Source of the DNA: Kamptonema formosum PCC 10802
GTDB lineage: Bacteria; Cyanobacteriota; Cyanobacteriia; Cyanobacteriales; Oscillatoriaceae
NCBI RefSeq assembly: GCF_000332335.1
Contig: NZ_KB235948.1
Coordinates: forward strand, 6,673,356 to 6,737,355
Length of the DNA stretch: 64,000 nt
Reading direction: 5' to 3'
A program made the position numbers and the translations under genes. Positions 46,032 to 55,893 of this stretch are shown in pieces (position 1 is the first letter of the stretch; the number at the start of each line of letters is the position of its first letter). Under the pieces are notes generated by a model. That model was not told the DNA's origin, did not search any database, and saw only the letters and a list, made by a program, of their open reading frames with translations.

Positions 46032-48562
46032 TCAAGTATCAATGCTGGAGGCAATTTGCTTGGGCGACAGGTATGGATAGGGAATCTTACCCTCCTGTTC
46101 CAGCTTTTTGTTCCGTTCCTCAATCTCCGCTGCTATATCATTGAGTTTGCCTATAAAAGCAGCGTGGATTTCGGGGAACAAATGATTTTCAGGCAAATCT
46201 GACAGTGGATGCAGAGATGGGGTGGAAAGAAGGTTGGAGAAAAAGACCTGGAAGTGGCCATCAGGAAAGTTCGCCAATGCGCTCAAAATGTATTCAAGAG
46301 TGATATCCCCTTCAGTTTCAGGCACACCCTTGAACAGGACGTTAGGTCGGTTTGGCACATACCCCAGGTATTGGTACTGGGAGAAGTTGATTGCCGAATG
46401 GTGGGCGCTGGCTAGAAAGATAATGTTTGTCAGGCTGTTTACCAGCAAATCCCGCGTTTCAATTTTAGCAGGAAAGCCTGGAACGGCTGCCCGTTCGGGA
46501 TCGGCAGTTTCCGCTGCCCAATCTTGTATAGCTTTATCTGCTGCTACGGCGGCATCGTCTTTGTACACAGCCGCTACCACATTGCCAACGTACTCAGTCA
46601 GTGCATTCCAAATCTTGTAACCATCCTCTCGGAAGAAGAAGTCTTCTACCCCATCCGAACCCTGCTCGTCAAATCCCCGCGCCAACAGCTGTTGCGGGAA
46701 GCTCATACCAAAAAAGTCCCACTTCTTCCATGCCTTCCAGAATAACTGCAATCCCCCAGCTGTACCGGTGGCAAACGTTTTGTCAGTAAAGGGCACTTCT
46801 TTAGCAATCAAAGTCTGACGAGCTAGGTAGTTTATGCCGATAGTTTCTTGCAAGTGTGGCTTCAGCAGGATACCTATGGGGTGATCCTTGGGGAAAGCGT
46901 TGTGATGGCTAATAACAAAAGGTTCCACAACCAGGTGTGTCATGCCCAAGTGGACGACAAATTGGTGAAGTTGGTCGTCAGCACAGGCTGTGTGAATCTT
47001 CGCCAGCAGATACTTGTTGGGATAGGGCGAGTTGGGGGTGTAAACCTCATTCTTGCGGTCTTTGTGGCGAGTTAACTGGATGCCAACCATGTTAAGCCGC
47101 GACTTGCCACCATCGAGCAGTTCTCGGTATACCAACAGGTAGGGGGCGTAGAACACCTTACCGTCAAGTTGAGGAATGTCCTCTAGATCCCCGTAATCCA
47201 CCATGAACAGCCGGTTTTCAGCGATTAGCTCCTGAATAGATTTGCCCTGAGCGGTCAGATTGAGCATCTCCTGCGGGATGGCGGATGCGTCTGTACAGAG
47301 GGTAATGTACATGGGATTGACCCCTTGAATCAGTTGGCGGCAGAATTCAACATCATCCTTCCAAATCTGGGGAATCTGCACCGGCGAAGGAATCCACTTG
47401 GCATAGTAAGCTGTCCAAGGATCGCCACCATCCTGCACAATCTTCTCTAGCTGTTGACGCAATCCTACTTCAGAGTAAACATACTCAGCCATCCGCTTTG
47501 CAAATAATCCCAGCTTCTCAGGCGGCAATGCCTGACCTGAGGGCAGACCTTTTACCATGTGCGGAAAATCTTCCAGGGGTAGGTCGGGTGAATCTTTGCG
47601 GCGCGGATACTTTTGATATTCATACTTTTGATCGCCACCCAGTGCCTGCTGCTGCGTCACTAGCACGACTTGATTTTTAATATCTTCCAGCACCTGCAGC
47701 AGGACAGGAAGCCCTTCTTTTAGCTTCTGCTGCATCTTTTGAGTGGCAGATAGTTTTTCCTCAGCTTCGAGTTCTAGCAGCAAGGAGACAACAATCTCTC
47801 CATGCTCCACACCTTGTAGCTTTAGCTGTTTGCGTATTTTCTCCCCTGATTTCAATTCTTGCAGATTCACCTCTGCATGACCCATAAAATCATCTCGACC
47901 GAGGTTGGCATCCCAGACACTTAACCGCAGTTTACCCGCAGGGTTCACTACATCAAAGGTGAAATTTTGATCCCACAAGGGGTTAAGAGTATTAAACCGA
48001 GCTTTCGATTTTTGTGGCTTGCTGTCGTCAAGATCGATGACAGCATAGGGATCGGGCGAAAACAAGCTGGGTCGGATCAGATTGCTCCCGCTGCTCAGTT
48101 CAACTTCTAACTTGCCAAAACTGGGATTAAAATGAGCGTCAAGGAAGGCGATCGCTTCCTTATAAGCTTTCTCCTGAGCGATGACAATTTGTCCAGCAAA
48201 CACCTGACCGACATCTAGTTCGGCTGACCAATGAACAATAGTTTCCGTCTGGCTCTTGGCAGACATTTCCACCGTGGTCATGATGCTCTTGAGGTTGAGT
48301 GCGCTTGGCTTTGCTTCCACCAGCGAATACTTTAGCACGTGGTTCTGGTCATCGGGCAGTTCAAGACGCTCTTTGTATTCGCGTCCCGCCTTAGTTTTAA
48401 ACGAGCGCACAGCCCCAACCTCATCTTTCCCAGGGGATCTAGGTGCAGGTATTCATAAATGTGCCACCATTTTAAGTTTTCTGCACCAAAAGCCCTAAAT
48501 AGATCCCATACCTTGTTAATGGGTGATCTCACAATACCTGTCACATTTGCACCGCTGCTCAT
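46032..48562 (-). CDS. SRPBCC-C2-lipoxygenase, with an N-terminal single-base frameshift
   Basis: The start at 48562 (MSSGANVTGIVRSPINKVWD, after AAGGA) opens an SRPBCC/START-like domain. That frame runs off near 48435, and the next continues GKDEVGAVRSFKTKAGREYK to 46032. Adding one G in the GGGAAA run rejoins them. In the 792-residue downstream frame, a C2 domain spans about 98-215, with Ca-site Asp residues in SPDPYAVIDLDD and WDANLGRDDFMG. The lipoxygenase domain is about 280-792: His487 and His492 (HLGMTH), His671 and Asn675 (AHHSAINFSQY), PNRP. The C-terminal residue, normally Ile, is Thr792. The enzyme adds O2 to polyunsaturated fatty acids. The whole catalytic part is intact. Without correction it could only be made from an internal start. 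Confidence 0.88.
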
Positions 48563-48647
48563 GAAATTTTTCCTTCTTACTAGATAACGGATGGTAGACT
48601 GGTTAGATCGCTCTTATCGACGGGGAGAGTAATTGCGAACTGAGCCC

Positions 48648-48686
48648 TCTGGGCTCTCGCCTCTTGCCCCTCACCTCTAGCCTCTA
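48648..48686. repeat. Degenerate heptamer repeats at the sigma gene 3' end
   Basis: CTCTCGC, CTCTTGC, CCCTCAC, CTCTAGC and CTCTAAT follow one another at period 7 in the sigma-lipoxygenase gap. Weak STRR-like tract. Confidence 0.4.
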
Positions 48687-49661
48687 ATTCTTGGTGTTGA
48701 ACTTCGATTTAAACCATTCAAATCGAGCTTTGAATATCTGTTCAATCTCGGCTGGAACTTGCTGGCGATCTTTCCCTCCCACAGGGATAAACACGCTGTC
48801 ATAGTTCACCTTGGTGACTCCAGGACTCACTTCGGAGAGCTTAACTGTTCCCCTGTAGAGGCTGACAGGTAGGGTGCTCTTAGTCACCTCATAAACCAAG
48901 ATTCGCTCAGCATCGTCAGCGCACACGAGTTGTTCTTCTAGGGTGTGGTTGGGGAAAATAACCTGTCTCCCTGCTACAGGCACCATCCTCAGTTCAACTC
49001 CCCCATTCCCCTGGGACTTTTCCTCGATTGCAGACTCCGTTGCTGCCAAGGGAACCGGTGAATCCGTCCCAGGAGCATCGTCGTCGATAAAATATGCCTT
49101 CAACTCCTCTCGCAGAATCTTTCGCGCCTGGGAGATGCGCTTGCAGACCTTCTGGTAAGAAATCCCTTGCTTTTGGGCAATCTCAAGATGAGACAGATCC
49201 TTATAATAGTGGGGGATAAACGTCTCGCGCAGACGGGGAGGTAAATTCTCTATGGCGCGGCGAATCACAATCTTTTTCTCGTCCGCCTCCAAAGCGCTTT
49301 CTGGCGTCTCGTCCGGGGAAACCAGTTCTTCTCCCTCGCTAGAGGCGTACACTTCTATATTCTCAACTCTATTCGCGCCGCGAGCGCGTTCGCGATGAAT
49401 GTCCACGCACAGATTTTTTGTCAGGCTGGTCAGCCATGCCTTAAAATTAGTTATTTCCACCGCCGCATACTTTTGCACCTTTTCCCCAGCCTTCAGCATC
49501 GCCCGTGACAGCGCATCTTCGGCGTCGGTTGGGTTGCCCATCCACTTAATGCAGCAACGATAAAGATAATCTCGATATTGCTGCCAGTGCTGCCAAAATA
49601 TTTTGGCCAGTTCTGACCGGCGAGCGCGGCGCTCTGTTTGCGTTGATGCCAGAGAATTCAA
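48684..49661 (-). CDS. ECF-like sigma factor with C-terminal SRPBCC-like domain
   Basis: 325 residues, TTG start seven bases after AAAGGAG. Sigma region 2 at about 25-105 (QYRDYLYRCCIKWMGNPTDA, ITNFKAWLTSLTKNLCVDIH). Acidic linker with ASSEGEELVSPDETPES. Region 4 helix-turn-helix at about 140-195 (NLPPRLRETFIPHYYKDLSH, then QGISYQKVCKRISQARKIL). The tail, about 225-325, aligns by eye with the second half of the SRPBCC domain of the lipoxygenase downstream: both have AGR, E-x-L, DD-x5-L-x-YE/YS and a final long helix. SRPBCC domains hold lipid-like ligands. No anti-sigma gene is adjacent. It lies 121 bp upstream of the lipoxygenase gene, same strand. Confidence 0.85.
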   Translation of the reverse strand: MNSLASTQTERRARRSELAKIFWQHWQQYRDYLYRCCIKWMGNPTDAEDALSRAMLKAGEKVQKYAAVEITNFKAWLTSLTKNLCVDIHRERARGANRVENIEVYASSEGEELVSPDETPESALEADEKKIVIRRAIENLPPRLRETFIPHYYKDLSHLEIAQKQGISYQKVCKRISQARKILREELKAYFIDDDAPGTDSPVPLAATESAIEEKSQGNGGVELRMVPVAGRQVIFPNHTLEEQLVCADDAERILVYEVTKSTLPVSLYRGTVKLSEVSPGVTKVNYDSVFIPVGGKDRQQVPAEIEQIFKARFEWFKSKFNTKN

Positions 49662-50700
49662 GCTGATACTCCTTTACCTGGGTATGGCGTGAACCTGCAG
49701 ACAGAGGAAACACTTGGGTTTTGGTCTGATTAAGAACAACTGCCCTCTATCTTTCGACATACCTACTCTATTCCTTCCGACAGGTGCCCGTCAAAAGGTT
49801 TCCACCTTTTTTTTGTAAATTAATCTTAAATCCGTGTAACAAACTGTAAAGAAGTAAGGCAGATTGGCAAACAATGCCGTCTGTGGCCACCGGCGCGTGC
49901 GCGTCACCTCTTCAGCCGCTGCGGTGTCGATTGGCATCACCGGCACCTATAGCCGCGAGGTATTGGCCCTAATATCCGTTTAAAGATAGCCTGTAAAAAT
50001 GCCCCGTCAAGCTATCTGTTCTGGAAAACCTGGTTTCATCGTTCTGGGAGCTTTCGGGGGCGAGCGCCGAAAAAGGCGTAAAAACGGGAGTTCCAGCGAT
50101 TGTACCCGGCGCGGGTAGGGCTATTACCGGCATTCAAACAACGCAGGACCGGCGTTTCGCCTGTCCTTGCAATAGGGTATGCCCCAACCGGCTTTCTTAG
50201 GAGCGGGTAGCAACGCTCGCCACAAGCGATAGACTAGCATCAGGTGCGCGGCGGCGAGGATGAATTGGCCGTCGCCCCCATGAGCAGGAGCACAGCCGGC
50301 GAGAGCGTTTTCAGGCCTTGTTGGGGCACAGCTTTACATTAACATCATAGAACAGGGATTTTCTTTAAGAAATCTTTGCCAAACAGGGTTGACAGAAGCC
50401 AAAAAATATGTGTGGGATACTAATTAATCAGGAAGCCGATGTAAACCTCTTATAAGACAGATGTAAAAGGGCCGGTTCGCGGCGGTGAATACTGGTAGAG
50501 ATGCCGGTGCGACTGATTGGGCAAAATTCGCCGGCATACAAAAGTGGGATGCTCCCGATGGCAGGAGCGGGTTCATTCCAGATGTTTGCTGGTAATAAAA
50601 GCATGTCTGTAAACCCGCCCCCGCCAGATGGGAAGAGTACGGTGCCGGTGCCGGGAAGGGTGCCGGTGCCGTACTCTCGCGCGTTCCGCACCCTACTTTT
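49662..50700. other. Intergenic, about 1.04 kb
   Basis: No gene supported. An inverted repeat GAGTACGG / CCGTACTC with TGCCGGTG duplicated inside lies at about 50635-50675. GTTCATTCC and AAACCCGCCCCCGCC near 50570-50630 recall the inside of family B. A GGACCGGCGTTTCGCCTGTCC palindrome-like stretch is near 50150. Confidence 0.4.
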
Positions 50701-51399
50701 TTACGCCAAATCAAACAGCAGGACCTCTGCGGTGTCTTTGGCCTCCACCGCCAGCCGGCTTTCCTCGCTAATTGCCGCCCCGTCACCGGCTTTCAGAACC
50801 GCGCCGTTGAGCGCAATTTCCCCCCGCGCCACTTGCACCCACGCATGCCGGTCGGGGCGGAGAGCCCGCACAGCCCGCTCTCCCGCACTGAGCACGGTGG
50901 CGTACAGATCCATATCTTGATGGACCGTCACCGAGCCATCCCTGCCGTCGCGAGAAGCAATCAGCCGGAAAACGCCGCGCTTTGACTCTGCGGAATACAT
51001 TTTTTGCTCGTAACTGGGGGGCAGCCCTTTTTCTGCCGGCAGAATCCAGATTTGCAGGAGATGCACCGGCTCCGAGGGGGAGGGGTTATACTCGCTGTGG
51101 GTGATGCCGGTGCCGGCACTCATCCGCTGCACGTCACCGGGACGAATAATAGAACCGTTCCCCAGACTGTCTTTGTGCTCCAGCGCCCCATCCAGCACAT
51201 AAGAGATGATTTCCATATCCCTGTGCGGGTGGGTGCCAAAACCCATGCCGGCTTGCACCCAATCTTCATTAATCACCCGCAAATCCCGAAATCCCATGTG
51301 CGCGGGGTCATAATAGTTGGCGAAAGAAAAAGTGTGATAGGTGTTCAGCCAGCCATGATTGGCGTGTCCGCGTTCTTCGGCTTTGCGTACCGTAATCAT
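50701..51399 (-). CDS. Pirin-family protein (YhhW-like)
   Basis: 232 residues. Bicupin with the pirin motif set: [38 protein letters not shown] with metal-ligand His residues, and [16 protein letters not shown] with the last His and Glu ligands. E. coli YhhW and related proteins show quercetin 2,3-dioxygenase activity; the true substrate here is unknown. It is divergent from an HxlR regulator with palindromes between, so it is probably under that regulator's control. HxlR-type proteins often sense quinones or electrophiles. Confidence 0.93.
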   Translation of the reverse strand: MITVRKAEERGHANHGWLNTYHTFSFANYYDPAHMGFRDLRVINEDWVQAGMGFGTHPHRDMEIISYVLDGALEHKDSLGNGSIIRPGDVQRMSAGTGITHSEYNPSPSEPVHLLQIWILPAEKGLPPSYEQKMYSAESKRGVFRLIASRDGRDGSVTVHQDMDLYATVLSAGERAVRALRPDRHAWVQVARGEIALNGAVLKAGDGAAISEESRLAVEAKDTAEVLLFDLA

Positions 51400-51464
51400 C
51401 GTCTTCTCTCCTTGAGAGCCGGTTGCTACTATTCAAACTTTAGAACAGGTAAGGCTAAAATGAA

Positions 51465-51493
51465 AAGTATGCACTTAAAAGTAAGATACTTAC
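51465..51493. promoter_or_regulatory. Candidate HxlR operator between pirin and regulator genes
   Basis: GTAAG-ATA-CTTAC (51481-51493) is a perfect palindrome, 13 bp before the hxlR start. A second imperfect one, AAGTATGCACTT, is at 51465-51476. DUF24/HxlR operators are typically GTAA/TTAC-type palindromes in this position. Confidence 0.55.
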
Positions 51494-51505
51494 CAAAAAG
51501 ATACT

Positions 51506-51859
51506 ATGTCAGCCAAAACGGAAAGCCACACCCGACTCAGCTGTGCGGTGGAAACCACGCTGCGGGTGATTGGCGGGCGCTGGAAGGTGCTAATATTGAG
51601 AGAGCTGTTCGGGGGCGTGAAGCGGTTTGGCGAACTGCACAGGGCGCTGAGCGGAATCACCCAGAAGATGCTCACCCAGCAGCTGAGGGAGATGGAGGAA
51701 GATGGACTGATTCACCGGCACGTCTACTTGCAAGTCCCGCCCAAGGTGGAATACTCCCTGACACCGCTGGGGGAAACGCTCAAACCCATTCTTGACGCCA
51801 TGCACGAGTGGGGCGTCAGGTATCACAGCGAACAGCTATCCTCTAATAACTCTGTATGA
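51506..51859 (+). CDS. HxlR-family winged-helix regulator
   Basis: 117 residues. [20 protein letters not shown] with the conserved Cys of many redox-sensing HxlR members, then [20 protein letters not shown] (recognition helix region) and a wing with [12 protein letters not shown]. Dimeric DNA binder. It is divergent from the pirin gene, and its stop overlaps the ATG of the GH57 gene (ATGA), so the GH57 enzyme is translationally coupled. Confidence 0.93.
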   Translation: MSAKTESHTRLSCAVETTLRVIGGRWKVLILRELFGGVKRFGELHRALSGITQKMLTQQLREMEEDGLIHRHVYLQVPPKVEYSLTPLGETLKPILDAMHEWGVRYHSEQLSSNNSV

Positions 51860-53349
51860 TATCCTCAACTCAACTCCCTAACCTGCCGGTTTTGCCGGAA
51901 ATCCCTGACGGACTTCCCAATATTTGCGGGTGGGAAAAACAGGTGGCTTCTGTAACGCAAAACAGCGACCCCGTATTCTTGCACAAAACGAATATTCGCT
52001 TAGAAGATATAACTGCCGGTTTTGCCATCGCCCTGCACATGCACCAGCCGACTATTCCCGCTGGACACAACGGCGAACTAATTAGCAACCTCCAGTACAT
52101 GTTGGAACGGGGAAGCGACGAACATAAATACAATGCCGGTGTGTTTGCCTGGTGCTACAGCCGCATAGCAGAGTTCATTCCCGAACTTGTCGCCACCGGC
52201 TGCAATCCCCGCGTCATGCTGGATTATTCCGGCAATCTCCTCTGGGGGTTGCGGCAAATGGGGCGCGGAGATATCCTGGAAAACCTCAAGCGCATCACCT
52301 GCGATCCAGCTTACCAGCCTTATGTCGAGTGGTTGGGGACGATGTGGAGCCACGCCGTTGTTCCCTCGACCCCTATTCCCGATATTAAACTGCACATTCA
52401 AGCTTGGCAACACCACTTTGCGGCAATTTTTGGCTGGGAAGCGCTGGCTCGCGTCAAGGGGTTTTCTCCCCCAGAAATGCACCTCCCCAATCACCCCGAC
52501 ACCCTGTTTGAATTTGTCAAAGCCCTCAAAGAGTGTGGCTACCGCTGGCTGCTGGTTCAAGAGCATTCTGTGGGAACCCTCACCGGCGAACCCCTCGGAT
52601 ACAAACACTTGCCCCACCGGCTCGTCGCCCGCAATTCCCACGGGGAAACTGCCAGCATCACCGCCCTGATTAAAACCCAGGGTTCCGACACCAAACTGGT
52701 GGCTCAGATGCAGCCTTACTACGAGGCGAAAACCCTGTGCCGGCAGCAGTTGGGTGCGGTTTCCGTCCCCCCATTAGTGACCCAAATTGGGGATGGGGAA
52801 AATGGCGGCGTGATGATGAATGAGTTTCCCAGCGGCTTCAAACAAGCTTGGCATGAAGTGGCGCGTCAGGGCGGGGGGAAATCCGGCACTGTCGGGCTCA
52901 CCGGCACGGAATACCTGGAACTGATTGAAGCTGCCGGAAGTATACCAGATGAGTATCCCGCTTGTCAACCTATCGGGCAGCACAAAATCTGGGAGCGAGT
53001 TGCGCCTGATAATTGCACGCCAGAAACGGTAGATAATGCCATTCAAGAATTGCAGCGGGAAAACCCAAATTTTCATGTCGATGGGGCGTCTTGGACAAAT
53101 CATCTCAGTTGGGTGAAGGGATACGAAAATGTTTTGACTCCCATGAATGAGCTGAGCGCTCTGTTCCACCAAACATTCGATTCCTTGGTGGAGTCAGACG
53201 AAAGCATTACCGGGGAATCGCGCTACCGGCAGGCGCTGCTGCACAACCTGTTGCTGCAAACCAGCTGTTTCCGCTACTGGGGGCAGGGGGTTTGGACTGA
53301 CTGGGCGCGGGAGATATACCAGCGAGGTGCCGGTAGTCTGCGCATGTAG
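51856..53349 (+). CDS. GH57-family glycoside hydrolase
   Basis: 497 residues. [12 protein letters not shown] is the first GH57 region (HQP) near residue 62. Later come [19 protein letters not shown] with a candidate nucleophile Glu and [17 protein letters not shown] with a candidate acid/base Asp. GH57 enzymes act on alpha-glucans (amylase, glucanotransferase, branching). There is no signal peptide, so it probably works on intracellular glycogen, as does the GH13 enzyme at 24-26 kb. It overlaps the hxlR stop by 4 bp. Confidence 0.88.
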   Translation: MISSTQLPNLPVLPEIPDGLPNICGWEKQVASVTQNSDPVFLHKTNIRLEDITAGFAIALHMHQPTIPAGHNGELISNLQYMLERGSDEHKYNAGVFAWCYSRIAEFIPELVATGCNPRVMLDYSGNLLWGLRQMGRGDILENLKRITCDPAYQPYVEWLGTMWSHAVVPSTPIPDIKLHIQAWQHHFAAIFGWEALARVKGFSPPEMHLPNHPDTLFEFVKALKECGYRWLLVQEHSVGTLTGEPLGYKHLPHRLVARNSHGETASITALIKTQGSDTKLVAQMQPYYEAKTLCRQQLGAVSVPPLVTQIGDGENGGVMMNEFPSGFKQAWHEVARQGGGKSGTVGLTGTEYLELIEAAGSIPDEYPACQPIGQHKIWERVAPDNCTPETVDNAIQELQRENPNFHVDGASWTNHLSWVKGYENVLTPMNELSALFHQTFDSLVESDESITGESRYRQALLHNLLLQTSCFRYWGQGVWTDWAREIYQRGAGSLRM

Positions 53350-53429
53350 GCTGCGTTCCGCTTGAACACGCACCCCAGGATGGGGAATCAACGATGCGGA
53401 ACGCACCCCACCTCTTTTTCCGAGGCGCG

Positions 53430-53487
53430 AAAAACCCCTCTCACTCCCCCTCTCCGCTTGCGGGGAGGGGGTGGGGGGGTGGGGTTC
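53430..53487 (-). terminator. GC-rich hairpin terminator after patatin 2
   Basis: On the minus strand, AACCCCACCCCCCCACCCC pairs with GGGGGAGTGAGAGGGGTT and ends in a T run. It lies between the convergent GH57 and patatin genes and begins 3 bp after the patatin stop. Confidence 0.6.
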
Positions 53488-53489
53488 TT

Positions 53490-54665
53490 CTAGTTGGCGT
53501 CAATAAACTTGGCGATTGCTTCTTTTACCGGCGGGCCATCAATGGCTTTCGCGGACAAAGTATTGGCTCTCGTATAATAAGTGCGGCCAGTGTCAAGGAA
53601 AGCTTCCGCAGCTTCAATCAGCGAGTCAATTGCTTCAACCTTATCCATTTCTTCCGTGAGGGGTTTGTTTGTAAACTTATTTTTTCGATCCTTTTCCGCC
53701 AATCGCACGCGAGCGTCTTGCCAAGTCTCCCCTGGTTTTGCTGCAAATTTCTCATTGAGTTCAAACTGAAGCCGCAAGTAGCGATCTGACTCCAGTCCGC
53801 CCATAAGCAGCTGGCAAATTCTGCTATCAATCTCCCCTTTTGGCTCCATAAAGATATCAACCAGATGGCTCACCAAACGCAGAACACTCCAGCCCTTTAC
53901 TTCCTCGTAAGTGAATGGATTGCCAGACTGCCCCGTCCCGATAGAAAGGAGAGAAATATCTTGCAATTGGACGTTGTTAAGCTTGTATTTCTGTTTCACC
54001 TCTTCAGGGACATCTTTTGACTGGCTGATACTGAGAGCTTGGCTGATGGCAGCCAGAGAGGGATTGTTGGCAGAGACTCCCCCGTCGATATGCGGGAAGA
54101 ACCACTGTCCAATTTCTTTCTGTGACTCTAATTGATAAGGAGGAAAGAAAGTTGGAGCGGATGAGGAGCAGACACATATCTTCCACAAGGGAATGGGATC
54201 GAACCACCGCGATCCAAGGTCAGGATGGCAGTTGGTAAAAAAGGTCGTGTTGCGATACAGTGTGTCGTAGGCAAGAATCAATATAATTGGACTTTCGATT
54301 TGGCTGATTGGAGTATCTCCAAACTGCTCCTTTAAGGCATTTTCCAGTCCCTCATGAGAGTATTTGTAGCCCTTGCCGGGAACGACTCCCTCTTTTAGAT
54401 TGGTCAGGAATGGCACTCTAAATTTAGAGGGAAAGATACTCGCTCCGTATTTTTTGTATAACTCAATTATTTGGTCAGTATGCAGTTTTTTGGCCACTCC
54501 TGCAGTTAAAATTGAGCCGGTGGAAGTGCCGGCAATCATGTGAAAGTATTGGTGCAGGTCTTGGCCCGTCTTTTCCTTGATTTGCCGCTCAACTTCTTTA
54601 AGGATTCGGGCAGAGAGTACGCCCCGAATTCCCCCGCCATCAAAACTCAAAATTCTGAAAGTCAT
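53490..54665 (-). CDS. Patatin-like phospholipase (lipid acyl hydrolase) 2
   Basis: 391 residues, starting MTFRILSFDGGGIRG. Oxyanion loop at 9-15, Ser48 in GTSTG, Asp194 in HIDGGVSANNP. Paralogue of the patatin at 44605: the first ~55 residues are nearly collinear and the same length; the middle and C-terminal lid regions diverge. It is separated from the lipoxygenase by pirin, HxlR and GH57 genes. It could be a second supplier of fatty acid or act on other lipids. No signal peptide. Confidence 0.93.
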   Translation of the reverse strand: MTFRILSFDGGGIRGVLSARILKEVERQIKEKTGQDLHQYFHMIAGTSTGSILTAGVAKKLHTDQIIELYKKYGASIFPSKFRVPFLTNLKEGVVPGKGYKYSHEGLENALKEQFGDTPISQIESPIILILAYDTLYRNTTFFTNCHPDLGSRWFDPIPLWKICVCSSSAPTFFPPYQLESQKEIGQWFFPHIDGGVSANNPSLAAISQALSISQSKDVPEEVKQKYKLNNVQLQDISLLSIGTGQSGNPFTYEEVKGWSVLRLVSHLVDIFMEPKGEIDSRICQLLMGGLESDRYLRLQFELNEKFAAKPGETWQDARVRLAEKDRKNKFTNKPLTEEMDKVEAIDSLIEAAEAFLDTGRTYYTRANTLSAKAIDGPPVKEAIAKFIDAN

Positions 54666-55114
54666 AGCAATTGCATTCTCAGGTTAATTCACGTTCGCGA
54701 GCCTCAGGCTCCCACCGGCTCCTGACGCACCTGTATCGATTATTTCTCCAGTCTTCAGGCTCTGTCAATAGGCCGGCGCAATTTTAACGCTTGCTTAATT
54801 ATTGTTGCAATCCTTCACAATTATGGGAGAGATATTTGGCCTTTTCAAAGGATGGCTAGATAGCAGGGCCAAATTAGATACAGCCGTGTGTCGCTTGCAG
54901 GAAGGGCGTTACAGGGTATAAGTGCGTCCTGGAAGACGAGAATCGCTGATTGCGGTGGTCATCTTTCTCCTGTCCGCCCTTTCCCGGACCGGGTGGGGGG
55001 GTAGGGGGTGAGGTTGTTCTTATATAGCGGTTCTAAATGATTTGTGCTCCCTGTGGTGGCCAGAAACCCGGTTTCTTTGAGAAACCGGGTTTCTGCGCTC
55101 AAGCAGCTTTCCGC
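54666..55114. other. Intergenic, 449 bp
   Basis: No supported gene; a 32-codon frame at 54823 has no ribosome site. It ends with a family H element. Confidence 0.4.
55023..55096. repeat. Hairpin repeat family H, element 5 (right arm missing)
   Basis: Left arm TATAGCGGTTCTAAATGATT, then core CAGAAACCCGGTTTCTTT / GAGAAACCGGGTTTCTG. The left arm matches the right arm of element 3 in inverted form. Confidence 0.65.
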
Positions 55115-55738
55115 TTAGCGTGTTTCTAGCAGGGTTTTGAGGATGAGATAAGCGGAAGTGGCACCGGGGTCTTGATGGCCGGCACTGCGCTCGCCCAGGT
55201 AGCTGGCTCGTCCTTTCTTCGCCACCAGAGGAATAGTGTTTTTCATCCCCTCTTCTGCTGCGGCTACGGCTTGTTGCAATGCTTCTGGAACGCTCGCACC
55301 GGCAGCGATCGCTTGCTGGAAGGCGCTGGCTGCCGGTGAGAGGGCGTCGAGCATAGTTTTGTCGCCCAAATTCGCTTTGCCGCGCTGCGCGGCACCCTCC
55401 ACACCGGCTTGCAGGAGAGCGGAAATATCCTCGCCGGTGAGTTCCTGCTTGCCGGCAGCTGCTGCGCTAGCCTTCAGAAAGAAAGTACCATAAAGCGGCC
55501 CGCTGGCACCCCCCACATTAGAGATGAGCGTCATGCTGACAGTTTTGAGGACAGTACCGATATCCTTGTCAGCAACACTCGGCAACTGGGCGATAACCTT
55601 TTGGAAACCCCGGTTCATGTTGATGCCGTGGTCAGCATCGCCAATCGCGGCGTCGAGTTCGGTCAGGTAGTCCTTATTTTGTTCTAGAATGATTGCGGTT
55701 GCTTGCAACCACCGCAAGATTTGCTCTTTTGTCACCAT
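55115..55738 (-). CDS. dhaL: Dihydroxyacetone kinase, ADP/ATP-binding subunit DhaL
   Basis: 207 residues; GGGGAGG upstream of the ATG. The Mg-nucleotide motif DAAIGDADHG has Asp29, Asp34 and Asp36. NVGGASGPLYGTFF and GDKTMLDALSP are the other family motifs. DhaL holds the nucleotide that phosphorylates dihydroxyacetone bound to DhaK. It follows dhaK on the same strand by about 155 bp. No dhaM is seen here. Confidence 0.95.
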   Translation of the reverse strand: MVTKEQILRWLQATAIILEQNKDYLTELDAAIGDADHGINMNRGFQKVIAQLPSVADKDIGTVLKTVSMTLISNVGGASGPLYGTFFLKASAAAAGKQELTGEDISALLQAGVEGAAQRGKANLGDKTMLDALSPAASAFQQAIAAGASVPEALQQAVAAAEEGMKNTIPLVAKKGRASYLGERSAGHQDPGATSAYLILKTLLETR

Positions 55739-55764
55739 TTTCCAACCTCCCCGTCTTTATTGTG

Positions 55765-55787
55765 TTTGTAGTTGGGCTTTAGCCCTA
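55765..55787. repeat. Solo TTTGTAGTTGGGC palindrome
   Basis: One unit of the array palindrome (TTTGTAGTTGGGCTTTAGCC then CTACCG) in the dhaK-dhaL gap. It ends in CCTACCG like the last units of arrays 2 and 3. Confidence 0.7.
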
Positions 55788-55893
55788 CCGCCGGACCCAG
55801 CCCCCACACAGTTTTCTGATGTGGCGGTGTGCGCAGTTCCGAAGCGACTGCCCCGGAACGAGGAAACGAGGAAAAAGCCCTCACTACAAACCG

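Noticed and set aside
54823-54921. A 32-codon frame (MGEIFGLFKGWLDSRAK...)
   Set aside because: No ribosome site, no recognised homologue, and very short.
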